A stretch of DNA of 64,000 nt from Oscillospiraceae bacterium (GCA_017438745.1 JAFRUS010000064.1:1-64000), one strand, 5' to 3'; shown: positions 10,201 to 17,229, numbered from the stretch's first letter. Translations and numbers: made by a program. Notes: generated by a model not told the origin, from the letters alone.

Positions 10201-11072
10201 GGATAATGGCTGATGTGCTTAAACTCGATTCAGTAGGTGCAGAAGACGATTTCTTTGAACTCGGCGGAGACAGCTTCCTTGCTCTGGAGTTTATGGCTAA
10301 GGCGGAAAACGAAGGATTGACTGTACCTGTAAGCAGTATCTATGAACATCCGACGGCAAGAAGTCTTTCAGAAGAAATTTCAAATGATAAAGAGTGTAAG
10401 AAAACTATGATCAGACAAAAAAGAAAATACAGCCGCTATCCTGTCGAAAGAGAATATCATGACTATCTGTTCTTCAGTGCGTTTATAAGACTTACAAAGT
10501 TCATGTACAATTTTGAAGTCACCGGCCTCGAAAATCTTGATCCGTATGATAAATATATCATCTGCCCTAATCACGAAAGTGACCTTGACTGCATGTGGGT
10601 ATGGGCGGCACTGGACGAAAGTTTTTCGATTGATGATATGTGTGCTTTGATAGCAGCTGAACATCTTGATGACCCGATTGAAAAATTCATTTTCCGTGTA
10701 TCCGGAGGCATACCTGTTGACCGTAAAGGTGATTTTTCCGGTGCGCTGAAAAGAGCGGCTTCGCTTATAAAAAACAAGAAAAAGCTTCTGCTCATCCATC
10801 CCGAAGGAACAAGAACCAGAGACGGAAAACTCGGTAAATACAAAAAAGGAGCGGCGCTTATCTCGAAGAAAACAGGGGTAAAGACAGTTCCGGTCCGCAT
10901 AATCGGTTCCGGCAAGATCTATCCTGTTACAAACAGACTGCCGAGACTTTTTGATATCGAAAATATTGAAAAATACGACTTGAAGATCATCTTCGGCAAT
11001 CCGATAGATCCGGAAGGAAAGTCAGCCGAAGAAATTACTGCTGAGATCAGACGTCAGACTGAAGAGATGTAA
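7206..11072 (+). CDS. Fused NRPS module (C-A-PCP) with C-terminal PlsC acyltransferase
   Basis: 1288 residues. A condensation domain (about 1-440) keeps the catalytic second His and the Asp of HHxxxDG, but reads SHIVLDS. An adenylation domain (about 445-985) has TSGSSGKPKGT near 633, VYGPAETT, GRRDSQIKLRG and the final Lys in QSGKTDRKALPE. Its FD-motif Asp is kept, which suggests an amino acid substrate. A carrier domain follows, with its phosphopantetheine Ser in LGGDSF (about 1022). The last 190 residues form a PlsC/AGPAT-like domain with NHESDLD (HX4D, about 1121) and PEGTR (about 1199). There is no thioesterase. I infer an N-acyl-aminoacyl chain passed to a lipid or other hydroxyl acceptor. 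The domains are clear; the product is unknown. Confidence 0.92.
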   Translation: MKMYELTPAQKNFAGLQSFYKDTSVATLCGIIIFDDILERQSLMDALNIVIKKHEALHLRFRFDEGKLKQYVANAENEGDDTVRFMSFKNEDEARRFALGEGRTVFGAPDVPMYRFTVFEIPDHSGIILSASHIVLDSWSYSVLANDIYETYRRITSSEVSDAGTVSFDFDDISAEKTAGAESSIPEKKYRFTSSFERYETYLSSDKYKTDLQFWKERYEDGITPTYIVPGRKNDMSSSSERRLYFLTSELSAKIKDFCVRNSISAATVFESAVLIYLSRINRTEKVSINTMVLGRNNAAEKKTVGMYASVLPLTVSLKGNDSAADICNNVMRSHREIYRRRDLPFNEIMSAVRLSGGVSGRLTDVMVNFQNSVTEVPARTEWLSNGYNESAFVLNIDERDGGNRYVFSVDYQTEVFETEKSATLLTERIIHILKQITENAEIKADEISLIPDAECEMLVSEFNDTEVSLKYASCVHERISELAREYPDRCALVFHGREYTSGELKRLSDALAEELLERGIGKGDIAALMCRRSPYMIIAMLAVMKTGAAYMPLSPDQPEERLKYMLEDSGAKLVLTFGCECAVGTSLRLEDLVSENNVDGSGIRDISRQESEDVKKEQITISCTPDDPCYMIFTSGSSGKPKGTVITHRNVMNYSEVTEHGICGGIIKDEKSIVSVTDHVFDIFVTESLMALLDLKTIILADDSEAKSGKALGRLVRNTHAEVIQTTPTKMRSFMLDKNAADFISRFKKIILGGEELPASLVTELKKHTKAKIFNVYGPAETTVWSSFTEADENDITIGKPITNTKIYILDENRELLPSGIMGEICISGDGVGKGYPAAPDLTAEKFIPDKFCEGKMMYCTGDMGIMRSDGNIVFCGRRDSQIKLRGLRIDLIETEGAMCGFEGITQAAVACRVQDGVQKLYGYYTSSDKIDEKKLRRYLEKHLPSYMIPNGFMWLDTMPLTQSGKTDRKALPEFVIKEDMGKKTSEPENITEAALCRIMADVLKLDSVGAEDDFFELGGDSFLALEFMAKAENEGLTVPVSSIYEHPTARSLSEEISNDKECKKTMIRQKRKYSRYPVEREYHDYLFFSAFIRLTKFMYNFEVTGLENLDPYDKYIICPNHESDLDCMWVWAALDESFSIDDMCALIAAEHLDDPIEKFIFRVSGGIPVDRKGDFSGALKRAASLIKNKKKLLLIHPEGTRTRDGKLGKYKKGAALISKKTGVKTVPVRIIGSGKIYPVTNRLPRLFDIENIEKYDLKIIFGNPIDPEGKSAEEITAEIRRQTEEM

Positions 11073-11117
11073 ATACGAAAGCAATATAGAGTATAATAAG
11101 ACTGAGGCGGTGATCAA

Positions 11118-11506
11118 GTGAAGGATCTGACATATTTAAAATGGAGTTACAGTAGTTCTTCTTCAGGAGGAACTTATCTGAAATCAGAAGACGGCATTGG
11201 AAGCAGGAAAATATATTTGATAATGGCCGTGCTTTGACATATGAATACGGAAGTAATATAGCTCTGATACGAAACTGGGATTATAAGAGTGATCCTACGG
11301 TAAATAATTTTGTGGGAAGTATTTATCTGGAAAGCAATCTTAAAAATATCAGCAAGCCGTATGAACTTCCTCGTCTGAGCGATGAAGTGTTCAGAAAAAT
11401 ATTTTACGGTATGAGTGGATTTATTTCAACGGAACATCAGCAGATAATAAAAGAAGCACTTGAATTCAGATACGAAAAGTTATTGAACGGAGGTATCATA
11501 GTTTGA
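11118..11506 (+). pseudogene. HipA-like kinase remnant with internal deletion
   Basis: The GTG-started frame at 11118 opens with DLTYLKWSYSSS and GGTYLKS, the start of a Clostridial HipA-like kinase group, and reaches KIY near 11215. Straight after this, in another frame, the sequence continues FDNG and then a C-terminal part including NNFVGSI and ISKPYELP, ending at 11506. About 200 central codons with the catalytic core appear to be missing, and the join shifts the frame: the 11118 frame stops at 11235-11237. The family match is from memory. The C-terminal piece could in principle be expressed from a TTG at 11234. Confidence 0.7.
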
Positions 11507-11856
11507 GAGAATACACGATCAAAAGTACCAGACGAGGTAAGGATTATATCTGGGGAACGCTTTACTACAGTGAAAAAACTATGCAATTTCGTATAAAATT
11601 TCGCTGTCCGCCTGATGAAATGAAAAAAGATAAGCCACCGGCTATGATACATCGTTTTATGACTAACGGCAGAATGGAACTTGATCATGAACTTTCGCAT
11701 CTCTGGGTATGCGACCGTATAATACCGAAGGACAGACAGAACATAGATCAGATTCTGCGTGAAAATAATCTGGCTACCTATCGTGAAATCGATATGCTTG
11801 AATTATGTATGGGAAGATGCACACTGGATGATATTTATCTTACACGAGAAAAATAG
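11503..11856 (+). CDS. Conserved protein next to HipA-like remnant, unknown function
   Basis: 117 residues, no signal peptide or membrane segment, no family I can name. It is rich in charged and aromatic residues, with FRIKFRCPPDEMK and a HRFMTNGRMELDHELSHLW stretch whose His/Glu residues could bind metal. It starts with TTG at 11503, overlapping the TGA of the HipA-like remnant, and has a CGGAGGT ribosome site 8 bases upstream, so it was probably coupled to the kinase gene. It may be the kinase partner, perhaps an antitoxin or substrate, left behind when the kinase decayed. That role is inference. Confidence 0.65.
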   Translation: MREYTIKSTRRGKDYIWGTLYYSEKTMQFRIKFRCPPDEMKKDKPPAMIHRFMTNGRMELDHELSHLWVCDRIIPKDRQNIDQILRENNLATYREIDMLELCMGRCTLDDIYLTREK

Positions 11857-11885
11857 TATGCCGCAGGCATACCGAATAAAAGGTG

Positions 11886-11909
11886 AAAGCGGAGCCGAGG
11901 CTCCGCTTT
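11886..11909. repeat. GC hairpin repeat B, copy 1
   Basis: An 11-base perfect stem (11886-11896 with 11899-11909) with a GA loop. Near-identical copies lie at 13443-13464 and 14281-14304. It can act as a terminator for the upstream gene. A small unrelated palindrome precedes it at about 11858-11870. Confidence 0.85.
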
Positions 11910-11926
11910 AATATTAAATCTGCACA

Positions 11927-12133
11927 TTGAAGCGGTCATCGACAGTAATAAACGGCATAATGGACGTTGTATACCGCAAAGCAGGCGAGTGGCACATCGT
12001 GGACTACAAAACCAACGCAGACGGAAACGCCCTCGATGTGAAATATCAGAACCAGCTCGAAGCATACAAAAAGGCATTCGAAAAGATTACCGGCGAAAAG
12101 GTAAAGGATGCGGGTATCTATCACATTACGTGA
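11927..12133 (+). pseudogene. C-terminal fragment of an AddA/UvrD-type helicase-nuclease
   Basis: From about 11955 the frame reads NGIMDVVYR, then WHIVDYKTN and YQNQLEAYKKAF. This is the conserved C-terminal PD-(D/E)XK nuclease block of AddA/RecB-like enzymes, with the GxxD and DYK catalytic residues. Only about 60 residues remain; the helicase part and any start are absent, and hairpin repeat B lies just upstream. I read it as a stranded gene end, not a working gene. Confidence 0.7.
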
Positions 12134-12158
12134 GTTAAAGCACTGACATTATGTTCCA

Positions 12159-12187
12159 TTGACAAGAATAATTTGAATCACTATAAT
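12159..12187 (+). promoter_or_regulatory. Sigma-A promoter ahead of the HipA-like gene
   Basis: TTGACA (12159-12164), 17-base spacer, TATAAT (12182-12187). A terminator-like hairpin begins only 12 bases downstream. Confidence 0.8.
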
Positions 12188-12198
12188 TAAATAATAAG

Positions 12199-12235
12199 AA
12201 ACAGCAGAGTTCTTATGCGGGACTCTGCTGTTTCA
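12199..12235 (+). terminator. Leader hairpin between promoter and HipA-like gene
   Basis: A perfect 12-base stem (12199-12210 with 12222-12233) ending in TTT. It lies between the consensus promoter and the ribosome site of the kinase gene, so it may act as a transcription attenuator or end a very short RNA. Confidence 0.6.
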
Positions 12236-12265
12236 GTATAAGTTGTTCAGGAAGGAGTGAAAGCA

Positions 12266-13420
12266 GTGGAATCAAAATATGTGCTGATGCATAAGAATAC
12301 CGAAGTTGCCGAGGTGTTTATAAATGAAATGATTGGTGGTATTTCAAAGATCGGTGATGTCATAAATGCTGATCATCTGCCTCCAGGTACAGCAAAAAAA
12401 GGAAATGCAGACCATCGCGCACTTAATGAATGGTGGACGGGACGTTCGATACCTGCCAGCCGTTCGGGTTTGAAAAATGCACTTGATAACCTTGGCATCA
12501 GCAATGCACGCTCATTCCTCACCAAAAGCTACGGACTGAGTTTATCCGATCACTACTGGATAAAACCTGCCGGAACATCTCTTGCCTGGGATGATATGAA
12601 TTTCTTTGAAAATGATTTTTCTGAAGATATAGGTAATATTCTTTTTGGCGGTGTGGTTTCAGAAAATATGAGTTTTATTTCACCTGATAACACATCAGAC
12701 GGATGGCTGAAAAAACGCTGGAAGATATCTGACGGAAAACGAATTCTTCTGAAAGCAGGAAGTGATCCTTTTGAACAGGAACCTTTTAATGAAGTCATTG
12801 CATCTGCTCTTATGAAGCGTCTAAATGTGCCGCATGTTTCATATGAAATAGTCTGGATAGATGACAGTCCGTACAGCGTATGTGAGAATTTTCTTAGTAC
12901 GGAAACAGAACTTGTCTCCGCGCACAGGATAATGCAGATCACTCCAAAACCGAATCATCAGAATTCATATGAGCATTTTCTTAACTGCTGTGTTATTGCC
13001 GGAATGAAAAAAAGTGATGTTATCGCATTTATCGACAGAATGCTGACGGTAGATTACATTATCGCAAATCAGGACAGACATTTTAATAATTTCGGATTTA
13101 TAAGAAATGCCGAAACACTGGAGTACATTTCACCGGCACCGGTTTACGATAGCGGAACGTCACTGTTTTACAACAAACCGGTAAAACGAATAGAAAACTA
13201 CGAATCCAAACCGTTCAGAACTGATCCGGAAGAACAGCTGAAACTGATTACTTCATTTGACTGGTTTGATGCATCAGAACTGAATGACTTTACCAATGAA
13301 GTGGGTGAGATACTTTATCCTCTCATGGAAACCGGATTCATAGACTATGTACGTATAAAAAAGATCAAAGATATAATCGCAGCACGTATAGATCATATCG
13401 CAGAACTGGCTGCCGGATAA
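12266..13420 (+). CDS. HipA-like Ser/Thr kinase
   Basis: 384 residues. The C-terminal half has the HipA-type kinase core: the catalytic NQDRHFNNFGF (about residues 271-281), and APVYDSGTSL (about 295-304) as the metal-binding loop. LLKAGS near 175 fits the nucleotide-binding part. The N-terminal 150 residues match nothing I recognise. HipA kinases inactivate translation factors and cause growth arrest or persistence; the target here is unknown. No HipB-like antitoxin is adjacent. The start is GTG at 12266, with AAGGAG 8 bases upstream; the GTG at 12257 overlaps that site. It lies in the worn toxin island. Confidence 0.82.
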   Translation: MESKYVLMHKNTEVAEVFINEMIGGISKIGDVINADHLPPGTAKKGNADHRALNEWWTGRSIPASRSGLKNALDNLGISNARSFLTKSYGLSLSDHYWIKPAGTSLAWDDMNFFENDFSEDIGNILFGGVVSENMSFISPDNTSDGWLKKRWKISDGKRILLKAGSDPFEQEPFNEVIASALMKRLNVPHVSYEIVWIDDSPYSVCENFLSTETELVSAHRIMQITPKPNHQNSYEHFLNCCVIAGMKKSDVIAFIDRMLTVDYIIANQDRHFNNFGFIRNAETLEYISPAPVYDSGTSLFYNKPVKRIENYESKPFRTDPEEQLKLITSFDWFDASELNDFTNEVGEILYPLMETGFIDYVRIKKIKDIIAARIDHIAELAAG

Positions 13421-13442
13421 CTTTGCTATAAATGAGGAAAAA

Positions 13443-13464
13443 AAGCGGAGCCGCGGCTCCGCTT
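13443..13464. repeat. GC hairpin repeat B, copy 2
   Basis: A 10-base stem (13443-13452 with 13455-13464), nearly the same as the copies at 11886 and 14281. It lies between the convergent HipA-like and ParE genes and could terminate both. Confidence 0.85.
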
Positions 13465-13579
13465 CAATTTTTAATGCTTGAGATTTTTTATGCCTTTTAG
13501 ATTCACAAACTACGTTTGCTTTCTGAATAGTGGCTGACAGTAAAAGAAAAAACAAATAGTTCATTTACTAAATCGAGTG

Positions 13580-13903
13580 TTACAGAGTCTGCCGAAGAAT
13601 TGATATCCAGTTCCGTCTTCCGTAAATGAAACGTATAATAGTCACGATTTTCTGAGATTCATCCACAGTATAAAAAGCAATATAATTGTCGATAACTACC
13701 ATTCTGATTGCATGTGAAGAAAGGAATGGATCGTCTATTATCTGGTGCTTTTTGGGCATAAAAGAAATTGAGTTAAACTCTTCTTCGATTTTGTTAAGGA
13801 GATTATCAGCAGCAGAAGGATTCATCAGTGAAAATTCAATATAGTCAGCGGTTTCATTGATATCACACTCTGCTTTATGTGTAATGAAGATACGGTAGTT
13901 CAT
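13580..13903 (-). CDS. ParE/RelE-family toxin
   Basis: A 107-residue basic protein with the RelE/ParE fold pattern: YRIFITHKAECDI at the start, ADYIEF in helix 1, IRMVVIDNYIAFYTVD in the central strands and VTIIRFIYGRRNW near the end. Members either cut mRNA on the ribosome or poison gyrase; this one looks more ParE-like (RFIYGRRNW). Its start overlaps the end of the antitoxin gene by 4 bases, so the pair is translationally coupled with the antitoxin first. Confidence 0.88.
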   Translation of the reverse strand: MNYRIFITHKAECDINETADYIEFSLMNPSAADNLLNKIEEEFNSISFMPKKHQIIDDPFLSSHAIRMVVIDNYIAFYTVDESQKIVTIIRFIYGRRNWISILRQTL

Positions 13904-14163
13904 CTTTTGCGCTTAGCCCTTATATCTGACATAGCTTCCGATAAAGGTCGTACATTACCGTTAGCTGCATCATCCAGTCCTTCTTTGATAAGTCCGTATA
14001 ATTCAAGTCTGCCCATTAGTGCTTCGTAGTGTTCGATACTCATGACAGCAAGATCGCCTTTTCCGTTTTTAGTTATGAAAACAGCTTCATTGTAAGAGTG
14101 ACATAATGACGATATTTCGTTATATCCGTTACGTAAGTCAGCGCTTGATTTGATTGTAGGCAT
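13900..14163 (-). CDS. Phd/YefM-family antitoxin
   Basis: An 87-residue antitoxin. The N-terminal DNA-binding part contains the family patterns TIKSSADLRNGYNEIS and AVFITKNGKGDLAVMS, followed by HYEAL. The C-terminal tail should wrap the toxin. It is the first gene of the pair and has a TACCTCC-type (AGGAGGTA) ribosome site. Family members repress their own promoter by binding a palindrome, and one overlaps the promoter just upstream. Confidence 0.88.
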   Translation of the reverse strand: MPTIKSSADLRNGYNEISSLCHSYNEAVFITKNGKGDLAVMSIEHYEALMGRLELYGLIKEGLDDAANGNVRPLSEAMSDIRAKRKR

Positions 14164-14185
14164 AGTGATACCTCCTTTGTATTCT

Positions 14186-14222
14186 ATAACAAAATTATAC
14201 CTTAATTTTGTTATGAATTCAA
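14186..14222 (-). promoter_or_regulatory. Promoter and palindromic operator of the toxin-antitoxin pair
   Basis: Minus-strand promoter TTGAAT (14217-14222), 17-base spacer, TATAAT (14194-14199). A perfect 12-base inverted repeat (14186-14197 with 14203-14214, 5-base spacer) covers the -10 box. This is the expected place for autorepression by the antitoxin. Confidence 0.8.
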
Positions 14223-14280
14223 GTGGTTATAGGAAATAAATAAAATTTTTCTTGCATTTTGATTTGAGTGGTATTATGAG

Positions 14281-14304
14281 AAAGCGGAGCCGAGGCTCCG
14301 CTTT
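14281..14304. repeat. GC hairpin repeat B, copy 3
   Basis: An 11-base perfect stem (14281-14291 with 14294-14304) with a GA loop, same as copy 1. Confidence 0.85.
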
Positions 14305-14467
14305 AATACGAAAATCACTCTTCATCACAGTAACCTTACAAAACTGTAATGTACCGTAATAATAAACGAACGACCGCATCTTCCGAAAGGTGTATAATAA
14401 GATCATGGAAAGGGGAACACCCCGAAAACAAAAATGAATTTATAAACGCCGAAAGGAAGTAATCAAT

Positions 14468-14695
14468 ATGAAAAAGTCACAGATAATTGGAAACGCAATA
14501 TTTAAGATGGGATACGCTATCACAGCAGTTTCAGTAATAGTAAGATACATCTCAGAAATCGTAAGCCCGACAGCAACATACAGCAGCATATCATCATTTG
14601 AATGGCTTGCCCTCGGAGCAATGACAATTGCATTTGCAGATATTCTTATCAAAGAGAAGAACGCTAAGAAGGCTTTAAATGCTGATGCGGAATGA
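14468..14695 (+). CDS. Small membrane protein, unknown function
   Basis: 75 residues, starting at an ATG preceded by GAAAGGAAG. Two hydrophobic segments are visible, roughly residues 10-30 and 45-62, separated by a Ser/Thr-rich loop, with a Lys-rich C-terminal tail (IKEKNAKKAL). I do not recognise a family. A TATAAT-like box lies at 14393-14398 without a clear -35, and a strong terminator follows, so it is a single-gene unit. A longer open frame on the opposite strand is a shadow: it has no ribosome site. Confidence 0.68.
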   Translation: MKKSQIIGNAIFKMGYAITAVSVIVRYISEIVSPTATYSSISSFEWLALGAMTIAFADILIKEKNAKKALNADAE

Positions 14696-14710
14696 TTGGA
14701 AATATATGAA

Positions 14711-14746
14711 AAAAGGCAGATGTTCAAATACGGACATCTGCCTTTT
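14711..14746 (+). terminator. Terminator after the small membrane protein
   Basis: A 13-base stem (14711-14723 with 14734-14746) that ends in a T run. Confidence 0.8.
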
Positions 14747-14862
14747 GTGCTAATTATATTAGAGTTATCAGCTGTTATAAGTCTTACCGTTGTATAGAAC
14801 CATAGGATACATTCGTTTGCCGGTTCGTATTTTACGGATAGCACGCCGTATTTATTTTTTCC

Positions 14863-14891
14863 TTGATGTTTACCGCCGATTATGTTATGAT
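14863..14891 (+). promoter_or_regulatory. Sigma-A promoter of the YjbR-like gene
   Basis: TTGATG (14863-14868), 17-base spacer, TATGAT (14886-14891). Transcription should start near 14898, which makes the ATG at 14900 unlikely as a start. Confidence 0.65.
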
Positions 14892-14923
14892 ATTAATAAA
14901 TGTGCGACGGGAGGGAACATGAT

Positions 14924-15313
14924 TTGGCCGATTCATTACGTGATGAAGTTTTAGGATATATAAAGGAAAAATACAAGGCGGAGCCGGAGTATCTGTGGAA
15001 GAGGTATCCTACTGATGCGATCGTTCGCCACAGTGATAATCGAAAATGGTTCGGTATCTTTATGAAGATATCATATGAAAAGATAGACCGTGAAAAAAGC
15101 GGAATGGTCGATATCCTGAACGTCAAACTCGAAGATATTCTTATGCTGGATTATCTTGTGAGTCAGGATGGATATTATCCCAGCTATCATATGAGCAAAG
15201 GAAGCTGGATCTCAATAGTCCTTGACGGAACTGTCCCTTTCGAAACTGTGTGCGAACTGATAAATATCGGGTACAGAGCAACGGCTTCCAAGAAGAAAAG
15301 AAATTATGTGTAA
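14924..15313 (+). CDS. MmcQ/YjbR family protein
   Basis: About 129 residues. Family features are EPEYLWKRYP, AIVRHSDNRKWFG, the NVK segment near the middle and a C-terminal helix. The YjbR fold resembles double-wing DNA-binding domains, but the cellular role is unknown. The start is uncertain: TTG at 14924 has GGGAGGG 8 bases upstream and leaves a normal leader, while the ATG at 14900 would be almost leaderless. Own promoter; no operon partner is evident, though the ECF sigma gene follows after 111 bases. Confidence 0.82.
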   Translation: MADSLRDEVLGYIKEKYKAEPEYLWKRYPTDAIVRHSDNRKWFGIFMKISYEKIDREKSGMVDILNVKLEDILMLDYLVSQDGYYPSYHMSKGSWISIVLDGTVPFETVCELINIGYRATASKKKRNYV

Positions 15314-15359
15314 AGATAATACTGAAAATTTGTATGGTTATATGAATTTTCAAAATCAG

Positions 15360-15405
15360 TCAAATATATAAGCATTCTCATTCGTCTTATATATGAAAGC
15401 TTTCA
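15360..15405 (+). promoter_or_regulatory. Probable ECF promoter of the sigma factor operon
   Basis: A block shared with 17230-17275 at the same spacing: TCAAATAT (from 15360), CATTCGTCTTAT (15379-15390) with an ECF-like CGTC -10 core (15383-15386), then the palindrome TGAAAGCTTTCA (15394-15405). Two near-identical copies upstream of the sigma gene and the dockerin gene suggest autoregulation by this sigma factor (inference). Confidence 0.7.
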
Positions 15406-15424
15406 AACGGAGTGTAACCCCTTT

Positions 15425-15946
15425 ATGGTGAATAATGATAAATTAAAGGAGCTGATCTTCCGGATACGGGACAATGACAGACATGCGCTGTCGGAACTGT
15501 ATTCGGAAATGAAGACAAGTGTCTATTCGCTGGCGCTTGTCTACACTAAATCAGACTTCGACGCAGAGGATATAATGCAGAACACGTTCCTTAAGATCTG
15601 GTCTGCAGCATCTTCTTTTTCAGGAAAAAATGCGAAGTCGTGGATCATGATGATTACACGTAATCTGGCACTTGATATGCTCAGAAGCAGTAAACGCAGG
15701 GCAGATCTTGATGAGAATATTCCTTCAGAAGACTGTTTTGCGAAAATAACAGCAAGTGAGACGGTGAAGAATCTTTTCACCCACCTGAAAGAAGAGGAGC
15801 GCGAGATTGTTCTCCTTTATTCATACGGTTTTACTCACGCAGAAATAGCAGAAATTGCAGGACGACCAAGAGCGACGATTATCTGGAAATACAATAATGC
15901 TCTGAAAAAATTACGTAAGATTTCCGGAGGTGATAATGTTGACTGA
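15425..15946 (+). CDS. ECF-family RNA polymerase sigma factor
   Basis: 173 residues, sigma-70 family group 4. Region 2 (about residues 20-90) contains AEDIMQNTFLKIW and SWIMMITRNLALDMLR. Region 4 (about 115-165) contains EEREIVLLYSYGFTHAEIAEIAG with its helix-turn-helix. It directs polymerase to a small stimulus-dependent regulon. The stop lies inside the next gene (11-base overlap), which encodes a membrane protein that is probably its anti-sigma factor. The promoter block upstream recurs before the dockerin gene at 17344, a likely regulon member. The start codon is ATG at 15425, with weak ribosome-site support. Confidence 0.92.
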   Translation: MVNNDKLKELIFRIRDNDRHALSELYSEMKTSVYSLALVYTKSDFDAEDIMQNTFLKIWSAASSFSGKNAKSWIMMITRNLALDMLRSSKRRADLDENIPSEDCFAKITASETVKNLFTHLKEEEREIVLLYSYGFTHAEIAEIAGRPRATIIWKYNNALKKLRKISGGDNVD

Positions 15947-17099
15947 AAAAGATATACTTAAAGATATAAGAGATAGCTTTGAAGCTTCAGGTGATCACCT
16001 GTCGGATGATTTTCTTTCGGATGCCAATCTTGAAAAGGCAAGAAGAAATTCTGCTCCGGTATATGAGGAAAAAGAGAGGAACTATCGGCCGCTGTATTAT
16101 TCACTTGCATCTGCTGCCGCTGTATTTTCACCGTTAGTAGCTTTCCAGTTCTATAATCTCGGAAAACAGCTTGAGCATCAGATAGAATATCCGGTTGTAA
16201 CTACGGAGGATAACTACACTGGAACGACAAGAGATGAGTTCGTTATAGAAAACTATACCAACAGCTCCGCAGTTTCAGAACCTTACGTATTGACTAACGA
16301 TACATCAGTGAACGAAACCTCTGAGATCAGTCATATAATCACGGCTGTTCACACCGGAACAAACAGAATTGAAACTGAAAATAACGTTACTCAGAAAAAT
16401 GCGAATGCAGGTCATACTGAAAGCGAAAAGACAGATCATCCGGTCACATCTTCACATTCATATATAACAGAGAATGAAATGACAAAACAGGTTACCCGTC
16501 CGCTTTCAACCGGATATGTAACAGGACCGGAATATACCATCAGACCTGTAACAATGCCGGAAACTACTACTGAGGCAACGACAAGAGGAAATCCTGTAAC
16601 AGAACCATTCACACTGCCGTGGTGGTATTATGAAACTACGCCTGCAACTACAAGAGGAAATCCAGTAACAGAACCTGTCACACTGCCGTGGTGGTTTTAT
16701 GAAACTACTCCTGCAACTACTGTTACAGATGATAGTCCTTATGTGACATGGTGGGCAACAATGGAATGCACAACACCTCCGGATGAAGTTCTGGTAACCA
16801 CTTCAGATCATCCGGTAACGACCGGTGAACCTGAGGTAACGACTGCCGCAGTAACTATTCCGCCGGCCGAAACAGAAGCACCGGTAATTGAGGTGATTTT
16901 AAAATCCGAATGGGATGATGAATCAGATAATTTTGCATTTTCATATGATGGTGTGCTCTATATTGTTGATGATTATCCTGATAAATACCTCGTTAAGATA
17001 GGTGATTCTGGACCGGTTCCGCTTGTCGATGTTCTGACCAACGGATCTGTTCCGGTGGATGAACTTATTGCCAAAGGTGTTCCGATTAAAAAACGATAA
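15936..17099 (+). CDS. Putative membrane anti-sigma factor with Thr-rich extracellular region
   Basis: 387 residues: a cytoplasmic N-terminus of about 50 residues, one membrane segment (about 54-73), then a long Thr/Ser-rich outer region. The latter has two 23-residue repeats containing TTRGNPVTEP and LPWW (DNA 16578-16718). A C-terminal domain of about 80 residues follows (from VIEVILKSEW). No zinc anti-sigma motif is visible, so the anti-sigma role rests on position and topology. It overlaps the sigma gene by 11 bases. By analogy with Clostridium RsgI proteins the outer part may sense polysaccharide (inference). ATG at 15936 is chosen because the GTG at 15930 lies in the ribosome site. Confidence 0.7.
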   Translation: MLTEKDILKDIRDSFEASGDHLSDDFLSDANLEKARRNSAPVYEEKERNYRPLYYSLASAAAVFSPLVAFQFYNLGKQLEHQIEYPVVTTEDNYTGTTRDEFVIENYTNSSAVSEPYVLTNDTSVNETSEISHIITAVHTGTNRIETENNVTQKNANAGHTESEKTDHPVTSSHSYITENEMTKQVTRPLSTGYVTGPEYTIRPVTMPETTTEATTRGNPVTEPFTLPWWYYETTPATTRGNPVTEPVTLPWWFYETTPATTVTDDSPYVTWWATMECTTPPDEVLVTTSDHPVTTGEPEVTTAAVTIPPAETEAPVIEVILKSEWDDESDNFAFSYDGVLYIVDDYPDKYLVKIGDSGPVPLVDVLTNGSVPVDELIAKGVPIKKR

Positions 17100-17114
17100 T
17101 TAAGTTATAAGCAG

Positions 17115-17150
17115 GATGATGCCAGGTGGAAAGCCTGGCATTATCTTTAT
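17115..17150 (+). terminator. Terminator of the sigma/anti-sigma operon
   Basis: Stem of TGCCAGG with CCTGGCA extended by flanking GAT/ATC pairs (17115-17126 with 17134-17145), followed by TTTAT. Confidence 0.65.
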
Positions 17151-17229
17151 AAAATGAACTACATTCTTGTGAATGCTGTATAAAAGAATATACAAATGTT
17201 TGTACAATTCGCCGATCTTAATTTTCTAT

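Noticed and set aside
10380..10915. Minus-strand frames of 139 and 114 residues inside the NRPS-PlsC gene
   Set aside because: They are shadows of the PlsC coding region, with no ribosome site and no recognisable product.
11100..14304. Prophage or integrative element
   Set aside because: No integrase, phage structural gene or tRNA-linked attachment site was found; the region looks like accumulated toxin genes and remnants.
14440..14844. 134-residue minus-strand open frame
   Set aside because: It is antisense to the small membrane protein gene, which has a ribosome site; the minus frame has none and runs across the terminator at 14711-14746.
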